Assembly (NCBI GenBank): GCA_024663395.1
Contig: JANFAH010000003.1
Coordinates: 1,674,001-1,738,000, forward strand
From: Pisolithus tinctorius
Taxonomy: Eukaryota > Basidiomycota > Agaricomycetes > Boletales > Pisolithaceae
Length of the DNA stretch: 64,000 nucleotides
Direction of reading: 5' to 3'
In this document: positions 47,245 to 57,967 of the stretch, one piece after another
Position numbering within the stretch: the stretch's first letter is position 1
How the letters are laid out: each line of letters opens with the position of its first letter
Program-made: the position numbers and the translations under genes
Notes under the pieces: model-generated
What the model saw: the letters and a program-made list of their open reading frames with translations, nothing else
Databases searched by the model: none
What the model was told of the DNA's origin: nothing

Positions 47245-48828
47245 TTAAACACCTAGTTCCTCGAGATCGCGGATAAATGCTTCCATCCGGCATTTGGCAT
47301 AGCCAATGTAATCAAACTCGCCCTCTCCTATTCCTCTTTCTAAATTATCCTTAGCTTGCACGATACCCCACACCGACCACATTGCGTGGGATGATGGGCT
47401 CCAAATATGTACTTGACGTTCTAGTCGTGCCAGACTAGTTTCACTGATAACATCATAAGAGGCCGAGTTGGACGACTTGACATGCGAGAGGTACGCTTCG
47501 TAGAAGTTGCGCCGTTCTTCGGGGGTGGGATAGCGAGATGGATGGAGCAAATGGGGTGTCGACGAGCGGTAATCTGCCGTCCATTCATGGAAATGGTTGG
47601 CGATGTCAAAAGCAAGCGGATTTGGGGCTGCATACTCGAAATCGACCACAACAATCTCCAATTGACATCAGCAACAAGGGACGGGACGGAATGACGAAAG
47701 CGTAGCATACCTTGTGGTGTTCTGGAGTTCCCTCTGGCAATCTTCGGGTCAACCTCAGAAGGTTGCCGTACTGAGCATCGTTGTGGGCAAAGACACGTCT
47801 ACTGCAGCCTTCAGCTTTCTCGACGTGAGAAATCCATCGCATGTATCTCGACCATCTCTGACGAAAAACATCCATGTTGAGAACAGTAGCATCCTCTTCT
47901 TTCATGTTCGGGTGCGCAAGAACCTCGGCGGCCAGGGGCAACCATGCCTTGATATTCCTCTTAACGCCTATCTCCCAACTCTTCCCTTCCTGGCTGCTGA
48001 TTGCCAACGGACCTTCCACAGCACTGATCTTGACTGAATGAAGCTCAGCCATTCGAGCGCCAATCCAACGACTGATGGTCTTCTCCCGAAGATCACGGGG
48101 AGTAAGTGTGACGGAGTCAAAATACTCCTCAATGCGACCATTTGTGAAAGTGCCGTATATAACGGGTCCAATGCTGTACTGTGACGATAGAATATGAAGG
48201 ATATTCAGTTCACGGGGTCGTGATATGAGGGAATCGGTAGAGAAGCCGTAGATACGCAATAATAAGGTAGGAACGCATTGGGAAGATGGGCAGGAAACGA
48301 AATACACAGAATTCGTCAAGGACCCAGACACCTTCCGGACAGAGAGCAAAGCAGGGGTGAGAGACGCCCTGCACCAACCAGGCACCTGGAGAGCGACGAT
48401 TATAGACAAGAATTGCGTTGCAAAAGTCTGAGATTTGTATTTCCTGTAAAGGAAACAAAGAGAAGGGACATGAGTAAAGTCACCGAACCAGAGACGAGAC
48501 GCCAGACCGTCGATGACGTGACAGGGGGTCAACTGTACGAAAGGCGACCGTGCGCAGACAGTGAACGGCGGTTAAGTAGAAGGATGGCTTACCTCGGGTC
48601 TAGCTTAACGTGAGCAACACGAAGCCCATTGACAATATCAACCGCAAGAGCTGAGTTTGAGGTAGATAAGGGAGTGTGGAATGATGTTCTGGAAGAACCA
48701 TCCTGCTTTAGGGCAGTGGCAGGGCGAAATGAAGGGGAAGCTGTTTCAACCAATGACATCTGAGTATCGGAGGTATTTCTTGTCCCGGTGGAAGATGTGG
48801 ACTCTGTGACCAGCGCCGTCTCAGCCAT
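47245..48828 (-). CDS. Choline/ethanolamine kinase
   Basis: Exon 1 encodes a Ser/Thr-rich extension starting MAETALVTESTSS and then NGLRVAHVKLDPR. After an intron comes a kinase-like fold: SLTNSVYFVSC, LLRIYGFSTDSLISRPRELNIL, GPVIYGTFTNGRIEEYFDS. The Brenner motif is AHNDAQYGNLLRL, and across an intron VVVDFEYAAPNPLAFDIANHFHEW, the choline-kinase motif with its metal-binding Asp. It ends FIRDLEELGV. Reaction: ATP-dependent phosphorylation of choline or ethanolamine in the Kennedy pathway. The DFEYA plus FDIANHFHEW text is diagnostic of the family but does not decide choline over ethanolamine. Stop at 47245. Confidence 0.92.
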
Positions 48829-48915
48829 GGTCGTCCGGAGGGAAGCAAAGCTGGCAGCTGTTTTCCGGCACGCGACCGGTAAGAAGATTATGTAATCAAC
48901 GGGACCCCCGACACT

Positions 48916-48945
48916 CAAGCTTAGGACAAGCTTAGGACAAGCTTG
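48916..48945 (+). repeat. Short tandem repeat, unit CAAGCTTAGGA
   Basis: Unit repeats at 48916 and 48927, with a partial third copy 48938-48945, about 90 bases upstream of the choline kinase start codon. It creates three HindIII-type AAGCTT palindromes. Confidence 0.85.
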
Positions 48946-49052
48946 CAGACACAGGGGCGCTGCTACTTAAAACCCGCGGGGAAGACAACTCCATCCTTGC
49001 ATAGCAGTTTCGCTACCGAATTGGTAGTGTTTAATCACTCCCACCAATTAAT

Positions 49053-49169
49053 CACGTGCCCCTCGGCATTCAAAGAAATACCAGTCCATGTAATAACACT
49101 CGAGGTCGCCCCAAAATTCTAATTCTTACATCATTAGAATATCAATCGAAATCACTGTGGATTCACGTG
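49053..49169. promoter_or_regulatory. Two CACGTG boxes upstream of choline kinase
   Basis: CACGTG at 49053-49058 (TCACGTGC) and 49164-49169 (TCACGTGT). In S. cerevisiae, phospholipid genes use CATGTG-type Ino2/Ino4 sites; the link here is inference only. Confidence 0.3.
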
Positions 49170-49796
49170 TCACACACTTGACGCATGCAGGCAATATACT
49201 GTTTCCTTGCCGCAGTTTCTCGGCGAAGCCCCCTTGTGTTCGAATGGAACCTAGCACGACTTATATGTGATAAATGGGCTGCTCCGGAAAACATTGTGCT
49301 TCGTGCGGTACTTCGGGACTTCATTTCAGTTTCTTATTACATGTTCAGCGGGCTGCGCGGCGGACTCTGACCAGCCTCGTGCACACCATGCATTTCGGCC
49401 GCTCTTTGCAGGTGAACCTCCAGGCGACATGGAGATAACTTAGGCTGATGTACTCGTGTCCAGGGGAACGAGGGACAGGTTTAACGCGTCTTTATCATTA
49501 TCGATATACTCCTGTTGATCTGAGGTACATGCCGTGAAAGGTATATGCAATGCGATCAGGTACTCCTTACAAATGTATGTGGCAATGAAATCGTGCATAG
49601 AAAGAAAAAGATGATTTGCCTACAATGTTGTACCAATCAGATAGAGTTTGAATGTTCTACACTTCAGATCCCAAGACTGAACATGGAGATTTCGCGCACT
49701 GCTTTTCTTGTGAGTTGCAGTCCGCATCTTCTATCGAGAACCGCTTCGTAAACAGGGATATCTACCGATACTCGGCTCAGAGATGCGATGAAACGA

Positions 49797-52150
49797 CTAC
49801 AGGGGGGACCCACTGACCAGGAATGCTAAGCCTAGAAGTGGGGTGCAGACAACCCAGATCATCTACAACAAAACGTGTCAGTGACAAATAGCATATCACG
49901 TACACACCGACCTTGATCGCAACGGCTACAGCGTGCAGTACTTCTGATCTAAGGGATGTCGGTTCGATAAACTGTAATGAGCTCCAATCAATGGAGGGAG
50001 ATGCCTCGATCCAGTAGGTCGCTGGCATGCCACGCATGAGAGTTTCATTATAGACTAAACCTGCTACCGCCTAGTATTTCCATACGCGCGGGTCAGGCCT
50101 TAGCGAGATGCAACCTAGAGAAGCGTCCTCACCAGACCAATCGTGGCACCCGTAAACCGTACCAAGAAAAAGGCACTCGTGCCCGTAGCCAAAGTAGCGG
50201 GATCTAGCGCTCTCGCAAATACTTGGTATGGTGCATGGAACAGCATTCCTATTCCAATACCGGCTGTCAATGGAAGAATGATTTGTAAAGCAGGCGTGGT
50301 CATGTCGTCCAGTAGGGTGAGGAGACCTGACTGTGGCGTTAGCGGAGGCCGTCACTATCAATGTTCGGAGAGGATTACCAAATCCAACGGAAGAAATGAA
50401 GAGTCCCATGGTGATGATCCATTTTTGCCCATTAGTATCACCGGTCTTCTTCTGAAGATGTCCAATGAGCCAGGCGGCAGGCATAGAGGCAAGTGAGGAT
50501 CCAAGAGAATATGGCAACATCTGAATGCCAGCATCCAGCGGTGTTAGACCATAAACGGCCTTTGTACGAGAGATATAAGGTCTGGGGTTCGCAAAAGCGC
50601 AAGAGTCATACCTGAAAGTATAAAGCAAGGTAAAAAGTCCCAGCGTTGAATGCAAAGTTATGCAAAAAAGTGATGACCAAGATAATCACTACAGTGCGCC
50701 TATTGAGCCGTGGTCGATGGATTGATATCCGTTCTTACCAACTGTAAGATCCTTGAAAGCTGAGGGCGGGAACAAAGCGTCTCGTTTGGTATGGACCTCA
50801 TAAAATCCACCGAGGACGAGGACGAGGGGTCCTGATATGACGAAGGACAGAGTAGAAGGTGAATTCCCTGAAAAGGAGTCAGATCAAGAACCGTTCTGCC
50901 GGAAATGATCGCCTGACAACCGACGTCCATGGCAAAACTAAAGCCAACTGTGAGACACCCCGTGCCAACCATAAAAAGCAGCCTAAAAATCTATCATGAA
51001 TGCGAAGAATGATCGAGAAGCTTTCCGCGTACAACCCAACGAAATCAAACCGCTGGGCCAAGGCATGCCACGATGCACATTTAGCGCGTCCGAAGCGGAT
51101 GTTCCGAAGTGACGATGTGATAAGAACCAGAGCAACAAAGCAAACGGGAAGATTCAAGTAGACTGATTGGAGATAACTTTAAGTGATAACTCTGCGCCCT
51201 ATCGCCAAGTTATGACTTACAGGCCCATCTCCAATTAAATGTGGTAGAAGCACCAGCTGCGCATTGTAAGCGCCTGTTACGTTATTCCCCACAACTGATA
51301 AGATTACTTACAACTGAATAAGCCACCCAAAAGCGGGCCAGCAATAGCTGAGCAACTCCAGGTCACGCTGAGCGCCAGCGACCATCTGGCCCTACTTCTT
51401 GGTTCTACAATTTCTGAAGTTAGTACCCATACTGAACTGACGATTCCGCCGCCCCCGATCCCAGCCAAGGCTCTGGCTAAAATAAGGCCTTCAATAGACT
51501 ACGATCAGCTGAGTCAAATGGTGTGAACATTGACAAAGAAGTGAACGGAATTCACGTGTGCTGCACCGCAAAGTAATGAACCGATAGAGAAAATCAACAT
51601 GCTTCCATATAGGATGTTCTGAGTGGCTATCAGCACCACAACACTGCGTTTGTCCAGCTGCCCACCTTACGTCCCATTAAATCCGACAGTTTTCCGTAAA
51701 GCGGCTGAAACGCTGTCTGCGTCAACATATAGGCTACGCCAACCCAAGTATATTGGCTCTGAGATGCTGCTAAGTCACTGGCAATGGTTGGCAAACTAGT
51801 CGAGACAATGGTCTGCAAATATAATATGAGAGGAAGGCCCAGCGTAGTGCAACTATACGTACAGCATCTGTGGTTGCTAGAAACAGTGCCATAGCAGCCC
51901 TATGGCCTTGATTAAGCATGTCGGAAGGAAGCACATTCCGGAAGTATATTTACCCTATATGCACGAAGAGCAAACGCGAAGTAGAAAAACCAGGATCGGC
52001 CTGCGCCCCTTGTGAAGGGATCGGAGCAGCAGCTTGGATAGGGGAACCAACGGCCGCCGAAGTTGGCGACACTCCAGGAGTGGGGGCGGGTTCAGCGTTC
52101 GTCAACAAAGGGGCGGCTGGTTTCCGACAATCGAACGGCAGAGAAAACAT
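49797..52150 (-). CDS. Major facilitator superfamily transporter, DHA2-like (14-helix drug/amino-acid exporter type)
   Basis: The first exon gives a Pro/Ala-rich N-terminal tail starting MFSLPFDCRKPAAPLL. The first helices follow in QTIVSTSLPTIASDLAASQSQYTW, then VAYMLTQTAFQPLYGKLSDLMGRK. QTIV..LPTI and the loop GKLSDLMGRK (motif A) are characteristic of DHA2 multidrug and basic-amino-acid vacuolar transporters. Then LILARALAGIGGGGIVSSVWVLTSEIV (motif C-like, Gly-rich) and EPRSRARWSLALSVTW. Many short exons follow down to a last exon reading MIWVVCTPLLGLAFLVSGSPL, stop at 49797-49799. Substrate unknown. Introns make helix counting approximate. It is in the same orientation as choline kinase. 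Confidence 0.85.
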
Positions 52151-53070
52151 GACTTATGGGTCAGGGGGTTATAGACAGGGATCTTAGTGTAAACTGTGTT
52201 GTCTGATCAGTCCTCTCCCCCCACTCCATTTTATACTTGGCGAAAGAGCCCCGGAAGTGGCTTCGAACCATGGTGGTGACCTATGTTCATTGACAAACGC
52301 CGCGATTCGACCTGAAAGGGTTTTGACCCTTTGAGCAGCCACGAAGGGCTGCATGATGACAACGGGACGCGCTTGAAATGACCAGCAAAGGTTGAATGAA
52401 GGGGCTTTGTGCCTAGGCCATAACGCATAAAGAAGCAAAGAAGACAGATTGCTGCCGGGGGGCACGTATTTTGAAAGAATATGGAAAGCCGGTATTGCAG
52501 GTTCTGGTCCCAGGAAAGAAATCCCTCGTCACATCTGCGCAAGGAACGGTTGTGTCGTTTATGTGATGAGACCTACGAGACGAGATCTGGGAAGCTATCG
52601 CGGCCAAATCAATAATTTTTGAGTTTGAAACTTCGAAGGCCTTTCCAGGACAATGGTTAGATATGGATGGTAAAGGAACGTGAAGAGTCCTGGAGGTGAT
52701 AGTGGTTCCAAGTGGTTCCACCGCGGTGCTTTCAAGCCACGCGCCGATCTGAATGTAATCGGGTGTGCAGCTCATTAGTACTACACCCGTCCCCTTCACA
52801 TGTCGTCCACGCGACAGTGACGTCCGTTAATGTGGTCAGAATTCACACATGTATCGTCCGTATTATTCTACCATTAACCATGCGTAGATAACATGGTGTT
52901 TCTATGCGGCGTGCAGCTAAGCTGTAGCCCTCCTCTTGGAATCCTTTTCCGCGTTGTCCGGAGAAGTATCGTCCGTTGCAGCGTCCCTTGTATGAGGTCC
53001 CTCTACCGAGTGGGATTGAGAAGCGATTGATGACATCAAGCGAATGTCGCGATAACAAACCATGGATAAA
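52151..53070. other. Intergenic, promoter of the MFS gene
   Basis: About 920 bases with no supported gene. Includes a direct 10-base duplication AGTGGTTCCA at 52701-52720. Open frames on the minus strand near 52230-52800 have no motif. Confidence 0.5.
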
Positions 53071-54741
53071 TCAATGCCCAGTGAGCTCTCGTATTCTCTT
53101 CCACACGCGAGACAACCACCCGTCCTCGGAGGACAGTGGTGAATGAGTAAAAGAAGCCGTACCGTTATCAGTAGATGCATTAGTATTATATGAGCTTCGG
53201 CCGTCAGGATTCCCCTTGTCCGCAGTGGTCGATGACGAAGTATTGCTCCGGCCCTCAACGTCGTCTGCATATTGCTGTAGTATCTCCCGTTGCCGCTTCG
53301 ATAGAGATCTGTCATCAGATCAGTTTATGACCCCACGAACTCATTACGACAGCACTTAACCTTGGAAGCTGAACAATGAATGATACAAACAGGTCTCCCT
53401 TGCCATTGTCAAAGACGGATGGTACACCATGATTACGGAGAACCATTTCTTCGCCATGTTGCGTCCCGCTTGGTACACGAACATCGACGTGTCCGTCGAG
53501 AGTAGGGACCCTGATGCGACCACCTAGAATAGCGACATGCATAGGTATTCGAGCTTCGTGATGCAGATTGGCGCCTTGCCGCCGGAAAACCTTGGAAGGG
53601 GAAACGCTGACGCGAACGAGAAGGTCTCCGTGGTTACCTTTCCCAGCCAAAGGGGCATCACCGGCTGCAGGTACACGTATGGTCATACCATCCTCCACCC
53701 CTAATATTGCCGGTGAATAAAAACTTCTAATAGAAGACGCGCGACTCACCTGGCGGTATATCAACCTTAACAGTCTTCTTGGTTCTAATATGACCTTGCC
53801 CGCTGCAAGTGGAACACTGACTCCCTCGAGGGACAGTGGATCCCGTTCCAAAACATGCATTACAAGTGCTTGCCATCTGGAAGCCGCTGTCGATAACAAA
53901 TGTCTGCGTTCCAGTACCATGGCAGGAAGAACAAGTTGCCCGTTTCGCGCCTCGCTTGAGACCAGTGCCGGAGCACGTAGGGCACGCGGTGACCGGGTTC
54001 ACATTTACATTGAGCGAAGTTCCTTTGCAGGCATCCATAAAGCCAATGTTGACGCGAGCCTCGACATCAGCACCTCTAGAACTCTGGTGAAATCCCCCAG
54101 AGCGAGCGCGGCCGCCGAATGCCCCGCCAAAAAGCTGGGAGAACAGATCGCCCTGACTAGACCCAAAAGCCTCTTTGAAATCATGGAATCCCGAAAAACC
54201 GCCTGCGCCTGCATTTGCAAAAGGATTCCGAGCAAATGCATTTGGGTCGAAACCCGGCTGTTGTGAAGCAGAACCATATTGGTCGTAAGCTGCTCGCTTC
54301 TTGTCATCTTTCAAGGTCTAGGAAAGTGTAAATATGCTTTGTAAACGGCACGAGGCACACACACATACGTCATAAGCCTCCTGTATCTCCAAAAACCTCT
54401 GCTGAGCTCCCTTGTCTGGGTTGGTGTCCGGGTGGTACTTGCGCGCAAGCTGGTACCCGAAATGGATAAGCCAAAATGACCACGAATAGATTAAATGAAG
54501 CCCGTACAGAGAAATACGCCTTCTTGATATCAGTGGATGATGCGTCCTTGCTTACACCGAGAACTTCGTATGGATTTTTCGCGCCAGCCGAAAGTGGTGC
54601 GGATGTATGAAAGCCTCGCTGTAAGGAAATATGGTTAGAGGACGCGTGTTTCACGGAAGAAAAGGAAATTGAACCTTGGATTTGCATTTGCTCCTGGAGA
54701 CACGATGAGTTAGTGTGTCTAGCGGAGGTAGACGAGAGCAT
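53071..54741 (-). CDS. MDJ1: Mitochondrial type I DnaJ (Hsp40), Mdj1
   Basis: Starts MLSSTSARHTNSSCLQ with a Ser/Arg-rich presequence, then GFHTSAPLSAGAKNPYEVLGVSKDASSTDIKKAYF, the J domain; the HPD motif falls in KYHPDTNPDKGAQQ after an intron. A Gly/Phe region follows (FANAGAGGFSGFHDFKE, DLFSQLFGGAFGGRA). The zinc-finger region has four CxxCxGxG units: CPTCSGTG, CSSCHGTG, CNACFGTG, CSTCSGQG. The C-terminal substrate domain has GVEDGMTIRVPAAGDA and RIPMHVAILGGRIRVPTLDGHVDVRVP. Family role: cochaperone of mitochondrial Hsp70 in matrix folding. Ends VWKRIRELTGH with stop at 53071-53073. The GFHTSAP motif fits a matrix-processing site. Confidence 0.93.
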
Positions 54742-55370
54742 GTTCCGGGGTGGTTTCGATAGCTATGCGTGAGCTGCTGTCTTGCGCAAGCGTAAAACGA
54801 CACGAAAGAGGAAAAACCTTGTGAAGTGAACCGAACGATCATCTGGCGCCGGCGTCCAGTTGGCAGCAACCAAGCCAGTCGACTTTTTAAATTTCTACCG
54901 CCTCAAAGGGTGTCCAGTCAAGCCGGTGTTTGAGTCTATTTGGAGGTCTGACTAATCACCCCCTAATTGGATTGTGCGCAAGTGGCGTATTACACTAACT
55001 TGAGGTGAAAATCCTAAAGGTACGTACGGCAACGATATCACTTCTCACAGTTCTCCCGATTGATCCGCACGGTCTCAAAGTTCAACGTTCAACATTCACA
55101 TTCATTCCTAAAGCATGCAAGGGAGGGGACTGGCACACCCGTTGTGAATTTAATACGGATGTAGAATAGAACACACACGTAAACTAACTGCCTCCATCTC
55201 AGGACACCGCAAGTGACACGGGCACCTCTCCCCAAAGTCCAGCCCGTGCCAGCCTGGCGTACCAGGAAAAAAATATTTTGACGGTGAAGATGGTCAGCAG
55301 GTCTAAAGAACCCGCGGTCTATCGCTCACCTTGCGAGGTCAGCTCAGATCCAGGGCAAGGTAAATTGGTG
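54742..55370. other. Intergenic, Mdj1 promoter
   Basis: About 630 bases between the Mdj1 start and the SET gene stop. No gene and no clear heat-shock element array seen. Confidence 0.5.
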
Positions 55371-56006
55371 TTATCGACCATGTTGGTCCCCTCTGAATCG
55401 CCACCAAGACTTGCCGTACGACACCAGTATCTCGTCACCCTTCTGAATTTGGTCTGATGAACTCCATACACTCATGCGCAATTCTCCCATGGCGGTGCGG
55501 TACTCCACGAAGATAGCATTGGGCTTGCATCGGATGCCTCGATAGTCGTTAACAAATCTTGCTTCGTTTCCCATCTTACTGGCGTCAACGCCCACATTTA
55601 CGCCGTCTTGCGAACGATGAAGTGATAGATCATAGTTTGAATCTAGTCTGTCCTGGCAGTGCACTTCACCGATATAGTCAATGATGTGTGTCCTTGGGGG
55701 AATCTTCCTGGCGGCGAAAAGCCCAAATTGTCCTCGTGCAGGGTGAGAAGCATCCGAGATGGATCGAATGCGCACGACGGTGCTCGTGGTGCTATTAGAC
55801 GGCTTTGGAGGGGCTGGATGGCTTGTATGTCTTGCGCCATTAGTCAGGAATAGCCGCATATCAGTTCGTACAGAAGCATGGTATCGCGGAGAGGTGATAT
55901 ACTGAACGTCTGAGGGCCACAACGAAGGTCTGGCCACGGACTGCTTGGCCATGTAGCCTATAACTGCGTTGACTGACACGTCGGAAGGGACAGGGCGTCT
56001 GCTCAT
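55371..56006 (-). CDS. SET-domain protein (putative lysine methyltransferase)
   Basis: An uninterrupted frame. Starts MSRRPVPSDVSVNAVIGYMA and then variable text to the SET core: GQFGLFAARKIPPRTHIIDYIGEV, DLSLHRSQDGVNVGVDASKM, NEARFVNDYRGI, GDEILVSYGKSWW. GLFA and DYIGEV are the usual SET strands; FVNDYRG stands where FINHSC usually is; YGKSWW is the C-terminal Tyr motif. No post-SET cysteines. The family is best known for protein lysine methylation; the substrate here is unknown, and the Asp-Tyr variant makes activity uncertain. The frame continues upstream to 56063 without ATG, so an upstream exon is possible. It is divergent from casein kinase 2. Confidence 0.78.
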   Translation of the reverse strand: MSRRPVPSDVSVNAVIGYMAKQSVARPSLWPSDVQYITSPRYHASVRTDMRLFLTNGARHTSHPAPPKPSNSTTSTVVRIRSISDASHPARGQFGLFAARKIPPRTHIIDYIGEVHCQDRLDSNYDLSLHRSQDGVNVGVDASKMGNEARFVNDYRGIRCKPNAIFVEYRTAMGELRMSVWSSSDQIQKGDEILVSYGKSWWRFRGDQHGR

Positions 56007-56130
56007 GGCTGGCGCTGACGGACCGTGGGAAAATTCCGTCTTCCACCAGTCCCGTAGTACCACTACGGGCAGCCTCAGTGCTTGCAGCCAAGATTAAAAC
56101 CTCAATCATCCCACTTCACGAAAAATATTC
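56007..56130. promoter_or_regulatory. Short divergent promoter, SET gene / casein kinase 2 alpha
   Basis: Only 124 bases separate the two start codons as annotated. Confidence 0.45.
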
Positions 56131-57557
56131 ATGGTGCGACCCCCAGCGAAGTCTGTCGCACGCGTCTACCGGGATGTCAATGCACAGTTTGGCCCTGCGT
56201 GGTATGAATATGGTCAGCGCGCTTGGCCTTTGTTTGCCGTTCATCAACTGAGCCTTTGCTACCACAGATAATCTGCAAGTGCAGTGGGGTTCTCAGGATC
56301 ACTATGAAATCGTGCGCAAGGTGGGGCGTGGAAAGTACTCGGAGGTGGGCCAATGTTGGAGATCACACCATCTGCAGATGCTGATACCCTTGATCCTACC
56401 AAGGTATTCGAAGGCGTGAATATCGTAAACGACGAGAAGTGCATTATCAAAGTCCTTAAACCGGTCAAAAAGAAGAAAATAAAGAGAGAAATTAAGATCT
56501 TGCAGAATCTCGCCGGCGGTCCGAATATTGTCGCTCTTTTAGACGTCGTCCGAGACCCGGCATCGAAAATTCCCAGTTTGATCACAGAATACGTTGACAA
56601 TGTCGATTTTAAAGTGCTATATCCAAGGTTTACGGATTTTGACGTTCGCTACTACATGTTCGAGCTCCTCAAGGCAAGTTTTCTGTCGCAATCTCCTTGT
56701 GTGCCCGTTGAAGTGTCATCCAGGCTCTTGACTTCTGTCACTCAAGGGGGATCATGCACCGGGACGTCAAACCCCACAACGTCATGATCGACCACGAACG
56801 ACGAAAGGTATCTATTTTGCCATCGCACTTCGAAATCAGCTACTTAGATATTCTCGCAGCTGCGGCTCATTGACTGGGGCTTGGCAGAGTTTTACCACCC
56901 GAGAGTCGAATACAACGTTCGGGTTGCCTCTCGCTATTTCAAGGGGCCAGAACTTTTGGTGGACTTCCAGGAGTACGATTATAGTCTTGACATGTGGAGC
57001 TACGGATGCATGTTTGCTTCAATGGTAAGACCATGATGTGCCAATCGTCTCTCCGGATTCCCTTCCTCTCTTCTTTTTTATGCTTTGGCTGTAGATATTC
57101 CGCAAGGAGCCGTTCTTTCATGGACACGACAATTACGATCAGCTCGTTAAAATTGCGAAAGTCCTTGGCACGGATGAACTAAACGCTTACATTGAAAAAT
57201 ACGGTATCCGACTTGATCCACAATACGACGAGCTCCTGGGAAGGTTAGTATTGCCGTTCGGATAATTAGAAACAAGCTCAGGATTTGGTCAGGTATCCTC
57301 GCAAGCCATGGCCAAGATTTATTACTTCAGAAAATCAGCGCTATGTCTCTAACGAAGCGATAGACTTCTTGGACAAGTTGCTGCGCTACGATCACCAAGA
57401 GCGGCTTACTGCACGCGAAGCTCAAGCTCACCCATACTTCGGTGAGCACCAGTTTATTATCGACAATGTTGTACTCACATCCCAGTCAGATCCTGTGCGC
57501 AACGCAGCTGCGGTCGCTGACGGTGAGAGCGAGGACTCAGGCGCGTCCTCGGTGTGA
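56131..57557 (+). CDS. CKA1: Casein kinase II catalytic subunit alpha
   Basis: Starts [20 protein letters not shown]. After introns it gives [26 protein letters not shown] and [32 protein letters not shown], the CK2 basic stretch. The catalytic loop is [13 protein letters not shown]; the DFG is the CK2-specific DWG ([12 protein letters not shown]); then [36 protein letters not shown]. The P+1 region GPELLV is typical. The C terminus ends [11 protein letters not shown]2 phosphorylates acidic Ser/Thr sites genome-wide. Introns include one inside the glycine loop area (YSEV|FEG). Confidence 0.95.
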
Positions 57558-57967
57558 TCTGTAACTTTCTAATTTCTGCCATCTTGAATCTCCGTACACA
57601 TTGCATATAGATATTACGAATTTGACTTGCGGAATACCCGGTAAATCGCTATATGTCGACAGATATCTGTAATCCATACTCAGAACACCTCCTACTTTGA
57701 TGCTGGCATTTGCTGTTTCACCCTTTCCTCTATCTATCCCAGTATACCGCACACTTGGTGCTTTCCTCGGGTGCTTGGAGCTTGGGCTAGGCTCCATTTA
57801 CCAACAAAGTCTGGCCAGCTGAATGTCCTCTCAACATTCCAACTATGCTAGGCCTACTGCCACTCAGAATGAGGTCTGCTAAGATGCAAATCATGCTTAG
57901 CAAGTTATCAACCGCAGTACATATTCGTTAGGCGCCCCTAAAGCATTGCACTTTCCCAACGACGACC
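57558..57967. other. Intergenic, promoter of the carrier gene
   Basis: About 410 bases; no gene seen. Confidence 0.5.

Larger units (their letters stand above)
48829..49796. other. Intergenic, promoter of choline kinase, MFS 3' end
   Basis: About 970 bases with no supported gene. Holds an 11-base tandem repeat at 48916-48945 and CACGTG boxes at 49053-49058 and 49164-49169. Confidence 0.55.

Noticed and set aside
52231..52799. Minus-strand open frames upstream of the MFS gene
   Set aside because: No motif or start context; probably promoter DNA.
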